Origin: an uncultured Alphaproteobacteria bacterium | GTDB lineage: Bacteria > Pseudomonadota > Alphaproteobacteria > HIMB59 > GCA-002718135 | Direction: 5' to 3' | NCBI GenBank assembly: GCA_902601455.1 | Contig: CACKNC010000012.1 | Span: 1 to 35,357 of the forward strand | DNA: 35,357 bases | In this document: positions 15,076 through 24,246 of the stretch, in pieces | Position numbering within the stretch: the stretch's first letter is position 1 | How the letters are laid out: each line of letters opens with the position of its first letter | The notes under the pieces: model-generated | The model's database searches: none | The model's input: only the letters and a program-made list of their open reading frames with translations | Told to the model about the DNA's origin: nothing | Made by a program: the position numbers and the translations under genes

Positions 15076-16878
15076 ATGAATCTTAAATATTTCTTGATTG
15101 TTACTGTATTTTTTACCTTTTATAATTCTTCATCATTTGCTGAAAAAACCCACGGGATTGCTATGCATGGCAAGCCAAAATATGAAGAAGGTTTTACACA
15201 TTTAGATTATGTTAATCCTAATGCTGCCAAAGGAGGTGTTGTTCGATTTGGTGCGTATGGTGCATTTGATAATTTAAATAGAGTGGCATTTAAAGGATCG
15301 AAGGCTGCTGGTCTCGGGTACATTAATGATACGTTAATGAGAAGAGTATGGGATGAAGCTTTTACTTTATACGGTTTAATTGCAGAGTATGCTGATATGC
15401 CAGAAGATCGATCATCGATTACATTTTATATTAATCCTAATGCAAAATTTCACGATGGCTCGTCTATTACCAGAGAAGATGTATTGTTCAGCTTAGAAAC
15501 TTTTCAAACTAAAGGAACGCCAAATCAAAAAAAGACTTACGGGAAAGTCACTTCGACTGAAATGATAGGGGCTAATGGCATAAAAATGAATTTCATTAAT
15601 AATGAAGATAAAGAGCTCCCTCTTATTGTTGCAGGGTTTCTGCCTATTATTCCAAAAAAATATTATAGCGAAATTGATGTGACAAAAACTTTCCTCGACA
15701 TTCCTCTTGGAAGTGGTCCTTATCGTATTAAAAGTTTAGAACCAGGTCGCCAAATAAAATATCAAAGAGTGGAAGATTATTGGGCAAATGATTTACCTGT
15801 TCATAAAGGGCAATATAATTTTGATGAAATAATTTATGATTATTACAAAGACTCTAACGTGCTTGTAGAAGCTTTTAAAGTTGGGGAGTATGATTATCGT
15901 CGTGAGTATAATGCCAAGAGGTGGTTTTCTGAATATGATTTTGATGCTGTCTCTAATGGTGACGTCGTTTTAAATGAAATGAAAAATGACAGACCCTCTG
16001 GGATGAATGCCCTAGTTTTTAATTCACGTAAGGATATTTTTAGTAATCCAAGAATTAGGTACGCACTATCTTTTGCTTATGATCATGAATGGATAAATAA
16101 AGTTTTATACAATAATGCTTATGTCAGAACCGATAGCTATTTTGATAATTCACCTTTAGCTTCAACTGGTTTACCATCTGAACAAGAATTACAATTATTA
16201 AAGCCTTTTAAAGATCAGCTACCTGCTGAAATATTTACTAAAACATATGCGCCACCAAAAACGGATGGAAGCGGTAACCCAAGAGATAACTTAAGAATAG
16301 CCAAAAAAATATTAGAAGAAGAAGGGTGGTTTGTCAGTGATGGAAAACTTATGAAAGATGGAAAACATTTTGAATTTGAGTTTTTAATTGTTAGTCCTTC
16401 AGTAGAGAGAATAGCACTGGCTTTTCAAAAAACTTTAGAAGTACTTGGGATAACAATGAATGTGCGCACCGTGGATTCTTCTCAGTATCAAGCACGTTTA
16501 TTAAATTATGATTTTGATATGATTAAAGCTTCATGGAATGTTAGTCTCAGTCCAGGTAATGAACAGCAATTTTACTATGGTTCAGAAGTAGGGAAAAAAG
16601 AAGGAAGCAGAAACTATGCTGGTGTTGATAGTGAGGTTGTTGATTTTCTCATAGAGCAATTAGTTGGAGCTAAAACAAGAGAAGAACTAACAACAGCCAT
16701 ACATGCTTTGGATAGAGTTCTTTTATGGAACCATTATGTTATTCCTTTATATCATAGTAATACTGATAGAATTGCTTATTGGAATATGTTTAAGTTCCCA
16801 GAAACAATTCCACTCTACGGTATTGTGATTGAGTCTTGGTGGATTGATCAAGAAAAAGTAAAAAAACTAAATAGATAG
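15076..16878 (+). CDS. Periplasmic oligopeptide-type substrate-binding protein (YejA-like, SBP family 5)
   Basis: 600 residues with a Sec signal peptide (hydrophobic residues 5-17, cleavage after SFA at about 22). YejA-like features include HGIAMHGKPKYEEGFTHLDYVNPNA just after cleavage, KGGVVRFGAYGAFDNLN, KFHDGSSITREDVLFSLETF and the C-terminal HYVIPLYHSNTDRIAYW. It captures peptides or related compounds (YejA homologues bind microcin C-like peptides or murein fragments) for an ABC importer. No permease or ATPase genes follow; the next gene is a DMT permease 7 bp later. It therefore appears to be an orphan binding protein here, with its importer presumably encoded elsewhere. Confidence 0.88.
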   Translation: MNLKYFLIVTVFFTFYNSSSFAEKTHGIAMHGKPKYEEGFTHLDYVNPNAAKGGVVRFGAYGAFDNLNRVAFKGSKAAGLGYINDTLMRRVWDEAFTLYGLIAEYADMPEDRSSITFYINPNAKFHDGSSITREDVLFSLETFQTKGTPNQKKTYGKVTSTEMIGANGIKMNFINNEDKELPLIVAGFLPIIPKKYYSEIDVTKTFLDIPLGSGPYRIKSLEPGRQIKYQRVEDYWANDLPVHKGQYNFDEIIYDYYKDSNVLVEAFKVGEYDYRREYNAKRWFSEYDFDAVSNGDVVLNEMKNDRPSGMNALVFNSRKDIFSNPRIRYALSFAYDHEWINKVLYNNAYVRTDSYFDNSPLASTGLPSEQELQLLKPFKDQLPAEIFTKTYAPPKTDGSGNPRDNLRIAKKILEEEGWFVSDGKLMKDGKHFEFEFLIVSPSVERIALAFQKTLEVLGITMNVRTVDSSQYQARLLNYDFDMIKASWNVSLSPGNEQQFYYGSEVGKKEGSRNYAGVDSEVVDFLIEQLVGAKTREELTTAIHALDRVLLWNHYVIPLYHSNTDRIAYWNMFKFPETIPLYGIVIESWWIDQEKVKKLNR

Positions 16879-16885
16879 TTTTTTA

Positions 16886-17776
16886 ATGTCACAAACTCGC
16901 GCTAATATTTTAATGCTTATTGCTACCCTGATATGGGGAACGGCATTTGTTTCACAAACAACGGGCATGGGTGCAATTGGCCCTTTTACATTTAGCTTTT
17001 CAAGATTTTTTTTTGCTACGATAACTGTATTGCCTTTAGCGCTTTATTTTGAAAGAAATAATTTTGCTAAAATTTTTTCTGACTTAAAATTATTAATTCT
17101 CACGATTGCTACAGGTATTTTTCTTTTTCTAGGAATGGGGCTGCAACAATATGCACTTCAAGTTTCTCAAATTTCTAACGTTGCATTTATTACAACATTG
17201 TATGTTCCTATTGTAGGAATTATTTCACGCTTTGTTTTTAAATCTCAACTTCACTGGATAATTTGGATTGCCATACTGTTATGTGTTTTGGGTTCCTATT
17301 TATTATCATCAAATCAAAGTATTGAAATACAGCAATCCGACGCATTAATATTTATTGCAGCTTTTTGTTTCGCTGTTCATATAATCCTCATTGATGTTTT
17401 TATGAAACAATTTAACTCACCCTTTACTTATGGAACTATTCAATATTTTATTGTCTTTCTACTTTCTCTTTTAGTTGCAGGAATTTATGAAAGTCCAACT
17501 TTAAAAAATATTTCGATTGAATGGTTTGAAATATTGTACACGGGAGTTCTATCTGCTGGTTTAGGATATACATTACAAATTATTGCACAACGAAAAGCAA
17601 GTCCTGCTCCTGCAGCTATTATTTTATCTATGGAAGGTGTCTTTGCGACAATAGCAGGATGGGCACTTATTAATCAAACTTTAGATTTAAATAAATTTCT
17701 TGGATGTCTTGCAATTTTTACAGGTGTGATTATAGTACAGCTATTACCAATTATAAAAAAAACACATGACAGATAA
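16886..17776 (+). CDS. DMT/EamA-family permease
   Basis: 296 residues, ten predicted helices in two EamA repeats. The start MLIATLIWGTAFVSQTTGM and the second-repeat end ASPAPAAIILSMEGVFATIAGWALINQ are typical of EamA carriers of unknown substrate. It is downstream of the YejA-like gene by 7 bp, and its last 11 bases overlap the adenosine kinase gene. A link to nucleoside or peptide breakdown products is possible from position alone. Confidence 0.87.
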   Translation: MSQTRANILMLIATLIWGTAFVSQTTGMGAIGPFTFSFSRFFFATITVLPLALYFERNNFAKIFSDLKLLILTIATGIFLFLGMGLQQYALQVSQISNVAFITTLYVPIVGIISRFVFKSQLHWIIWIAILLCVLGSYLLSSNQSIEIQQSDALIFIAAFCFAVHIILIDVFMKQFNSPFTYGTIQYFIVFLLSLLVAGIYESPTLKNISIEWFEILYTGVLSAGLGYTLQIIAQRKASPAPAAIILSMEGVFATIAGWALINQTLDLNKFLGCLAIFTGVIIVQLLPIIKKTHDR

Positions 17777-18740
17777 ATTAGATATTGTTGGCATCGGAAA
17801 CGCGATGGTGGATGCTATCATCCCTTCAAATAAAAGTGAGGTTGAAAAAAATAATTTAAATCGTGACTCGATGAATTTAATCGATGAAGATTTAAAAAAT
17901 TCTCTTCATAATAACTATTCTATTAAAGAAATGGCTGGTGGAGGATCTCTTGGAAATTCGATGTTCGGTATCACTTCTTTTGGCGGAAATGGTAGCTTTA
18001 TTGGTAAAATAAAAAATGATGAAGTAGGGATATTTCTTCAAAAAGATATGGTGAGAGAAGGATTGCAATTCCCTCTTGGTTTTACTTCCCCTGAAATTTC
18101 AACTGGGTGTTGTACTATCTTTGTGGAAGATGATGGAACAAGAACCATGTGTACTTTTCTGGGAGCAGGAACCTTAATTGGACCTAATGATATTCAGCCA
18201 GCACATATAACTAATCATAAAATTGCTTATCTAGAAGGTTATTTGTGGGATAATCAGGATGCCAAAATGGCAATGAAAAAAATGGTTGATATATGTAAGT
18301 CAGATAATCAAAAAATTGCTTTTACTTTATCAGACTTGTTTTGTGTAGATAGACATAGAGACTCGTTCAAAGAGCTTATAGAAAATGATGTAGATATTTT
18401 ATTTGCCAATGAAGATGAAATTAAAGCGCAGTGTGAAACTGATAGTTTTGAGAAAGCTGTAGAGTATGCGAAATCATTAAATATGATTGTTGCTATCACA
18501 AGATCTGCTGATGGTTCTGTTATTGTAAACAATAATGAAGTGATTGAAATCAACCCTGTCCAAGTTGATAGAGTCGTAGATACAACAGGTGCGGGAGATT
18601 TGTATGCGGGTGGTTTTTTATTTGGTATGGCAAAGGGAAAAGATCTTACTACATGTGGAAACTATGCATCTATTGCTGCAGCAGAGATAATATCTCATTA
18701 TGGTGCACGACCATTAGTAAAATTATCTAATCTAATTTAG
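17766..18740 (+). CDS. PfkB-family kinase, probably adenosine kinase
   Basis: A 324-residue ribokinase-fold sugar/nucleoside kinase. The N-terminal GIGNAMVDAI, AGGGSLGNSMFGITSFGG at 57-74 and the catalytic DTTGAGDLYAGGF near the C-terminus (Asp of GAGD as base) are all present. The alphaproteobacterial members with this N-terminus are usually annotated as adenosine kinase (adenosine + ATP to AMP). The facing neighbour is adenosine deaminase, which supports an adenosine-handling role. It overlaps the upstream permease gene by 11 bp and the facing gene by 14 bp. Ribokinase or fructokinase activity cannot be ruled out. Confidence 0.82.
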   Translation: MTDKLDIVGIGNAMVDAIIPSNKSEVEKNNLNRDSMNLIDEDLKNSLHNNYSIKEMAGGGSLGNSMFGITSFGGNGSFIGKIKNDEVGIFLQKDMVREGLQFPLGFTSPEISTGCCTIFVEDDGTRTMCTFLGAGTLIGPNDIQPAHITNHKIAYLEGYLWDNQDAKMAMKKMVDICKSDNQKIAFTLSDLFCVDRHRDSFKELIENDVDILFANEDEIKAQCETDSFEKAVEYAKSLNMIVAITRSADGSVIVNNNEVIEINPVQVDRVVDTTGAGDLYAGGFLFGMAKGKDLTTCGNYASIAAAEIISHYGARPLVKLSNLI

Positions 18741-19707
18741 TTAAAATTTTATTTTTTTTATCCTCTTCTAAAAAAGAAGACTCGATAGCATTACGTGTCA
18801 TAGATACAAGTTCATTTTCAGCAAAACCAATTCCAGCCATCGCTTCGTATTCACCTTGAATTGTTGCATTAAAAAAAGGAGGGTCATCTGAATTAACAGT
18901 TACTCTTGCACCTAAATCATGCAATTTTTTTACAGGATGTGTTTCATAATTTTCATAAATTTTTGTTGCAATATTACTTGTAGGACAAGTTTCTAAAACA
19001 ATATCTTTATCAATAATTTCTTTTACTAAATCTAAATCCTCAATAGAACGAACACCGTGACCTAATCGAGTTGGATGTAAAAGATGAATGGCCTTTCGTA
19101 TATTTTCTGGTCCATCCCATTCACCCGCGTGAACTGTTATAGGATACGACTCTTGCTTTAACATATCAAAAGTTTTGGTGAATAAATGTGGTGGAAAATG
19201 TAATTCGTCACCTGCTAAACCAAAACCTACAAGAGCAGGGTGAGGATTACTAAGAACTTCTTCGGCCGTTCCTTGGACAGACTCAGCACCTAAATGCCGT
19301 ATTCCATTCATTAAATATCTGGAAACAATGCCAAAATCTCTTTCAGCATCAAGCGAGGCTTGATGAACACTGTCTAAAAAAGAATGGTAAGTCATCCCTT
19401 TTGCTTTTGCATGGGTTGATGAAACCATTGCTTCCACATAAAGCACGTTATGAGATGCACATTCTTTTAGATATTCATATGTAAGCTCATAATAATCTTC
19501 GGGTGTATGAATAACGGAGGTTACAATGTCATATCTTTTAATAAAATCATAAAAATCGTCCCACTGATAGGCATATTCAGAGCCAAAAATATCGGCAGAT
19601 AACTTAACTTTATTTCGCTCAGCAAATTTTCTACATAGAGATGGTGTTATAGTTGCCTCAAGATGGACATGAATTTCAGCTTTAGGTATATGGAGGGTTG
19701 AGTTCAT
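18727..19707 (-). CDS. add: Adenosine deaminase
   Basis: A 326-residue amidohydrolase. The metal-binding HVHLEATI near the N-terminus, VHAGEWDGPENIRKA (His and catalytic Glu), RLGHGVRS, LETCPTSNI and VTVNSDDPPFF (metal Asp) occur in the usual order. It converts adenosine to inosine and ammonia. The motif usually reads HLEG; here it is HLEA, a mild variation that might shift the substrate to a related adenine compound. Inosine can be used by the purine nucleoside phosphorylase at 31284-32111. It is cytoplasmic and diverges from the M48 protease gene across 26 bp. Confidence 0.9.
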   Translation of the reverse strand: MNSTLHIPKAEIHVHLEATITPSLCRKFAERNKVKLSADIFGSEYAYQWDDFYDFIKRYDIVTSVIHTPEDYYELTYEYLKECASHNVLYVEAMVSSTHAKAKGMTYHSFLDSVHQASLDAERDFGIVSRYLMNGIRHLGAESVQGTAEEVLSNPHPALVGFGLAGDELHFPPHLFTKTFDMLKQESYPITVHAGEWDGPENIRKAIHLLHPTRLGHGVRSIEDLDLVKEIIDKDIVLETCPTSNIATKIYENYETHPVKKLHDLGARVTVNSDDPPFFNATIQGEYEAMAGIGFAENELVSMTRNAIESSFLEEDKKNKILTKLD

Positions 19708-19733
19708 CGTGTTTTTTTTATATTTAGAAATTA

Positions 19734-20558
19734 ATGTCAGTTTTTAATAACATATCAAGGAGAAAGTTTATTTATGGATGTTCTTGCGTTTGTGCTTCAT
19801 CCTTAATTTTACCTTCTTGTACAGAAGTTGCTTTATCCGATCGTCAGCAATTAAATATTCTCTCAGATGATTTTTTATACTCAAGAACTTTTCCTGCGTA
19901 CAACAATTTTAAATCACAATCAAAATTAATAACTGGTACTGCAGAGTATAATCAAATTATTGATATTGGTTTTAAAATTCGTGATGCAATTAACATTTAT
20001 TATGAAACTAATTCTCAGGAAGATCCTACATCAAATTTTCAATGGGAATTTGTTCTGGTTGATGATGATCAAACAAAAAATGCATGGTGTATGCCAGGTG
20101 GTAAGATTGCTTTTTATTCAGGCATCTTGCCAATTCTTAAAAATGAAGACGGGGTAGCATCTGTTATGGGTCATGAAATAGCTCACGCTGTCGCAAGACA
20201 CTCAGCAGAAAGAGCAAGTACTGCTATGGTAACCGATCTTGGAATCATGGCGTTGGAACGTTTAGTTTTAGGACAAAGGCTCCCTCAAGCAGCAGGGTAT
20301 GTTCGTCAATTTGGACTGGATCTTCCCTTTAACAGAAAACAAGAATCTGAAGCAGATTATCTGGGATTAATTTTTTCTAGTTTAGCAGGTTATGATATTA
20401 ATGAGTCGTATAAAGTGTGGGAACGTATGAAAGAAGATATGGGTGGTTCAGGGCCTTCAGAATTTTTTAGTACACATCCTTCGCCTGATAATAGAATCAA
20501 TAATTTAAAAGGATGGATACCTCTTGTTAATGCAAAGTACCCTGCTATAAGCGCTTAA
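19734..20558 (+). CDS. M48-family metalloprotease with Tat-type lipoprotein signal
   Basis: 274 residues. The N-terminus combines a twin-arginine motif SRRKFIYG (8-15) with a lipobox ending ILPSC (Cys29), so it is probably a Tat-exported lipoprotein. The zinc site HEIAHAVARH and a third ligand Glu in KQESEADYLGL are typical of the M48 (LoiP/BepA-like) group, which clears damaged envelope proteins. WCMPGGKIAFYSGIL precedes the zinc site as in the family. The C-terminal STHPSPDNRI is also conserved. Its stop overlaps the start of the FbpC-type gene by one base (TAATG), an unusual pairing. Confidence 0.9.
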   Translation: MSVFNNISRRKFIYGCSCVCASSLILPSCTEVALSDRQQLNILSDDFLYSRTFPAYNNFKSQSKLITGTAEYNQIIDIGFKIRDAINIYYETNSQEDPTSNFQWEFVLVDDDQTKNAWCMPGGKIAFYSGILPILKNEDGVASVMGHEIAHAVARHSAERASTAMVTDLGIMALERLVLGQRLPQAAGYVRQFGLDLPFNRKQESEADYLGLIFSSLAGYDINESYKVWERMKEDMGGSGPSEFFSTHPSPDNRINNLKGWIPLVNAKYPAISA

Positions 20559-21604
20559 TGTTGGCAGTAAGTATAAAAAATCTTAGCCATAAAATTAACA
20601 ATAAATCTATTTTAAATAATGTTAATTTTGAGCTTAAAAAAGATTCTATAGCTTGTATTCTTGGACCATCAGGAAGTGGTAAAACTACCCTTCTAAAATT
20701 AATTGCTGGTTTAGATAATGTACAAAATGGACACATACTAATAAATGATCAAGAAGTAAGTTCAGCAAATAAACATTTACCAACTGAAAAAAGAAGAATT
20801 GGTTTTCTCTTTCAAGATTATGCTCTCTTTCCACATTTAACGGTAAAAGAAAATTTAAAATACCCAATCAATTTTAAGAACTCTATATACAAGATTGATG
20901 ATATCATTGATGTTGTCAAACTTCCTGACTCATTAGATAAATACCCTCATGAATTAAGTGGAGGTGAACAACAGCGAGTTGCTCTTGCTAGGTCTATTAT
21001 ATCACATCCCGATTTATTACTTCTAGATGAACCCTTCTCTAGTCTTGATCTAAATCTTAGAGAAGAAATACGAGATGATACTTTACACTTACTTCAAAAA
21101 TCGAATGTTTCGACTATTATTGTTACCCATGATCCTTTTGAGGCGATGTTTATTTCAAATCAAATAAATATTATGGATAATAATGGAAGTATTGTTCAAT
21201 CAGGTCCTCCAGCAGAATTATATAACAATCCTAAGAATCAATATGTAACCAGATTTTTTGGAGAAACTAATGTTTTTAATGGTGATGTTCATAATTCATC
21301 AATAAAGACTCCAGTAGGTCAAATCAAAGTAGATCAAAAATATGAAAATAAAAATGTTACAGTTCATATCAGGCCACAAGGCATTAAATTAAGCGAACAA
21401 CCAACACCAGTTAATGGAACTAAAGGAACAGTTATGGCATCTAAATTAATGGGGGCTTTTAGCTTTATCCACTTATCTGTTTTAAATAATAAAAATGAAG
21501 TTGTGCATGTGCATAGTCACATGCCTCCTGAGTTTAATCCCAAACAATCTTCAGCAGTTGAAATTTCGATTGATGAAAAACATACTTTTGTTTTTGAAAA
21601 TTAA
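20558..21604 (+). CDS. fbpC: ABC transporter ATPase, Fe(3+) FbpC type
   Basis: 348 residues. Walker A GPSGSGKTTLL at about 36-46, Q-loop FLFQDYALFPHLTV, signature LSGGEQQRVALARS, Walker B LLLLDEPFSSLDL and the switch THDPFEAM are intact. The C-terminal TOBE-like domain (about 250-348) fits FbpC/PotA-type subunits. It should power the permease at 21601-23208. It is unusual in being on the opposite strand, facing the permease gene with a 4-bp overlap, and coupled to the M48 protease gene rather than to fbpAB. Confidence 0.87.
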   Translation: MLAVSIKNLSHKINNKSILNNVNFELKKDSIACILGPSGSGKTTLLKLIAGLDNVQNGHILINDQEVSSANKHLPTEKRRIGFLFQDYALFPHLTVKENLKYPINFKNSIYKIDDIIDVVKLPDSLDKYPHELSGGEQQRVALARSIISHPDLLLLDEPFSSLDLNLREEIRDDTLHLLQKSNVSTIIVTHDPFEAMFISNQINIMDNNGSIVQSGPPAELYNNPKNQYVTRFFGETNVFNGDVHNSSIKTPVGQIKVDQKYENKNVTVHIRPQGIKLSEQPTPVNGTKGTVMASKLMGAFSFIHLSVLNNKNEVVHVHSHMPPEFNPKQSSAVEISIDEKHTFVFEN

Positions 21605-23208
21605 TTACTCTCTTTTTTTTGTGATACTCTTTGTAAGGCTGAGTTCAAAAATATAATTGGGCCTAAACCAACAACAACAATAATCAGAGCTGCAAATGAA
21701 GACTCTTGCAAAAGCTCATCAGACGCATACTGATAAACATATGTTGCTAAAGTCTCAAAATTAAATGGGCGAAGTAAAAGTGTAATTGGCAATTCTTTTA
21801 AAATATCAACAAAAACTAAAATACCACCAATCAATATATTTGAGAATATTAATGGCATAATTATTACTCTCACACCTCTAAAAAATCCTGAGCCCATAGT
21901 TAAAGAGGCATCCATAGCATTAGGATGAATTTGTAAAATACCTGATCTTATTGATGCATTTCCAACTGCTAAAAAACGAACGACATAAGCAAATAATAGA
22001 ATAAAGAAGCCTCCAGCAAAATAACTTAAATGAAAATTGAAGTATTTATTTATCCACCCTAAAAAAATAACCATCCCTACAGCCAAAATTGTTCCAGGTA
22101 ACGCATACCCACAAGAAGCAAGAAAGATTAAAACTTTTTGAAAATTATTTGATCTATAATTTGAAATAATAATTAGAAATACAGAGGCAAGCATGACAAA
22201 AAAAGCTCCTGAAAAAGCTAAAATGATACTAAAAAAAGATGTGTGAAAAATTTCAGTAAAATTAATAATTGAAAACCCACTTAATATAAAATTAAGCAAA
22301 ATAGAGACAGGAATAACAAACCCAATAATAATTGGCATCAAACAAATAAAAAAACAAACTATCTTTTGAAGTTTTGAAGAAGACTTTGACTCTACCATAT
22401 TTTGTCCACTACTTTTTTCATGATATCTTTGTCTTCTTCTGGCAAGATATTCAATTGTTAGCAGCACGACTACAAAAACAAAAAGTACCGAAGAAATTTG
22501 TGAAGCTCCTGACAAACTATTCATACCAAGCCAAACATTAAACACTCCAAGAGTTAATGTTTCTAAAGCAAAATACTCAACAGTTCCAAAGTCTGAAATT
22601 GTTTCCATTAACACTAAAGCAACACCAGCGATTATACCTGGTCGTGCTAACGGAAGTGCAACACTAAAAAAACTACTTCTTCCATAAATTAAACTTGTTT
22701 GAAAAAAAGATACAGGGACTGTTAAGAAAGATGCACGTGTTGTCATATAAACATATGGATAGAGTACAAAAGACATAACAAATATTGCCCCTTCCATTGA
22801 CCGAATTTCAGGAAACCAATACTCATTAGAATTTTGAAAATTAAAAAACTCTCTTAAAATTTTTTGGACTGGCCCAGCATACTCTAAAAAATCAGTATAA
22901 GTGTAGGCAATAATATAAGCAGGAACTGCGGCAGGTAAAAGAAGAGCCCATTGAAAAAAATTTTTACCAAAAAATTCATATCGTGTAACAACCCAAGCAG
23001 TAGAAACACCCAATAATGTACTTAATAACCCAACCCCCAACATAAGAATAATTGTGTTAGAAATGTATCTTGGTAAAACAGTTGAAAAAAGATGGGGCCA
23101 CAAGGAAGTGTCTCCTAAAAAAGCAGAATAAAAAACTGCAAATACGGGAGCAATAATTAGTAATGCAATTAAACTTGCAAATATTGATGAATTATTCCAA
23201 TTTAACAA
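21601..23208 (-). CDS. fbpB: ABC transporter permease, Fe(3+) FbpB type
   Basis: 535 residues with about twelve helices, made of two fused permease domains as in FbpB/SfuB. Each half carries a coupling loop: YGRSSFFSVALPLARPGIIAG at about 175-195 and MGSGFFRGVRVIIMPLIFSNI at about 436-456. It moves ferric iron across the inner membrane. It follows fbpA by 18 bp, and its end overlaps the facing fbpC by 4 bp. The length and fused architecture match the iron group. Confidence 0.9.
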   Translation of the reverse strand: MLNWNNSSIFASLIALLIIAPVFAVFYSAFLGDTSLWPHLFSTVLPRYISNTIILMLGVGLLSTLLGVSTAWVVTRYEFFGKNFFQWALLLPAAVPAYIIAYTYTDFLEYAGPVQKILREFFNFQNSNEYWFPEIRSMEGAIFVMSFVLYPYVYMTTRASFLTVPVSFFQTSLIYGRSSFFSVALPLARPGIIAGVALVLMETISDFGTVEYFALETLTLGVFNVWLGMNSLSGASQISSVLFVFVVVLLTIEYLARRRQRYHEKSSGQNMVESKSSSKLQKIVCFFICLMPIIIGFVIPVSILLNFILSGFSIINFTEIFHTSFFSIILAFSGAFFVMLASVFLIIISNYRSNNFQKVLIFLASCGYALPGTILAVGMVIFLGWINKYFNFHLSYFAGGFFILLFAYVVRFLAVGNASIRSGILQIHPNAMDASLTMGSGFFRGVRVIIMPLIFSNILIGGILVFVDILKELPITLLLRPFNFETLATYVYQYASDELLQESSFAALIIVVVGLGPIIFLNSALQRVSQKKESN

Positions 23209-23226
23209 AACAGGAATTGTTATAGA

Positions 23227-24246
23227 TTACCAACCAACTCTATCAATTATTTTTTGCGCCCCTGGAGCCAGTTCAGCAATTTTTACTATTGGCAATTGAT
23301 CTTCTCTAAAATTTCCCCAAGAACCAAGCTCTTTACTTGGTTTTACATTAGGATTTACGGGATATTCAAAATTTATTTCCCCATATAATTGTTGAGATTG
23401 TTGAGTAGTTAAAAATTCTAACAACATTATAGCTTCTTTTTTATTTTTTGAGTGTAACGCAACACCTCCCCCAGATATATTTATATGAGCTCCACGATCA
23501 CCTTCAGCTTGATTAGGAAAAATAAGTTTTACTTTTTCAGCCCATTTTCTTTGTTCGGGATCTTCAGAAAATTTAAGTTTTCCATAATAATAATTATTTA
23601 TTATTGCTATGTTGCATTCACCTTCATAAATTGATTTAACTTGAGCCCTGTCATTTCCTTGAGGTCTTCTCGCAAAATTATTTACTAAACCTCTTGCCCA
23701 TGCCTCAGCATTTTCTTCACCATATTCTGCCAGAACAGATGCCATTATGCCTCTATTATAAACATGGCTTCCCGGTCTTGAACAAATTTGACCTTTCCAT
23801 TTTGGATTAGCTAAGTCTTCTAATCTTGTTATTTCACCGTCTTTAATAATATCTTTATTGACCACAATAACTCTTGCTCGTTTAGAAAGAGCAAACCAAT
23901 TATTTTCAGGACTTCTTAAATACGATGGAACATTATTAATTAACTTTTTTGAGTCTATCGTGAGTAAAAGATTTAAATCTGAATAGATATACAGCCTTCC
24001 TATATCAACAGTTAAAATAAGATCAGCAGGACTGTTTTCACCTTCTGATTGCAGTCTTTGAGCAAGTCCTTTTTTTGAGTAAATAACGTTTGTTTTAATC
24101 CCCGTTTCATTAGTAAATAGTTCTAAGAAAGGGTTTATTAAAAAGGGTTGTCTGTGTGAATAAATATTAATTTCTTTTGCAAAAAGGTTAATTGAAAAAC
24201 ATGTAATAAAAATTATTGATAAAATATTAATTGTATTTTTTTTCAT
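23227..24246 (-). CDS. fbpA: Periplasmic Fe(3+)-binding protein, FbpA/FutA type
   Basis: 339 residues with a Sec signal (cleavage probably after LFA at about 23). The mature start EINIYSHRQPFLINPFLELF, KKGLAQRLQSEGENSPADLILTVD and the iron-coordinating tyrosine cluster NNYYYGK match FutA/FbpA. SHRQP supplies a further likely ligand. It binds ferric iron in the periplasm and hands it to FbpB. The related AepX/PhnS phosphonate-binding proteins belong to the same broad class, but the tyrosine cluster and N-terminus favour iron. Its start overlaps the end of the hydroxylase gene by 20 bp. Confidence 0.9.
   Translation of the reverse strand: MKKNTINILSIIFITCFSINLFAKEINIYSHRQPFLINPFLELFTNETGIKTNVIYSKKGLAQRLQSEGENSPADLILTVDIGRLYIYSDLNLLLTIDSKKLINNVPSYLRSPENNWFALSKRARVIVVNKDIIKDGEITRLEDLANPKWKGQICSRPGSHVYNRGIMASVLAEYGEENAEAWARGLVNNFARRPQGNDRAQVKSIYEGECNIAIINNYYYGKLKFSEDPEQRKWAEKVKLIFPNQAEGDRGAHINISGGGVALHSKNKKEAIMLLEFLTTQQSQQLYGEINFEYPVNPNVKPSKELGSWGNFREDQLPIVKIAELAPGAQKIIDRVGW

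Noticed and set aside
23227-24246. The binding protein as a 2-aminoethylphosphonate receptor of the AepX/PhnS kind
   Set aside because: The class is shared, but the FutA-like mature start, the KKGLAQRLQSEGENSPAD segment and the tyrosine cluster fit ferric iron binding better, and the genes are 12 kb away from the phosphonate island.
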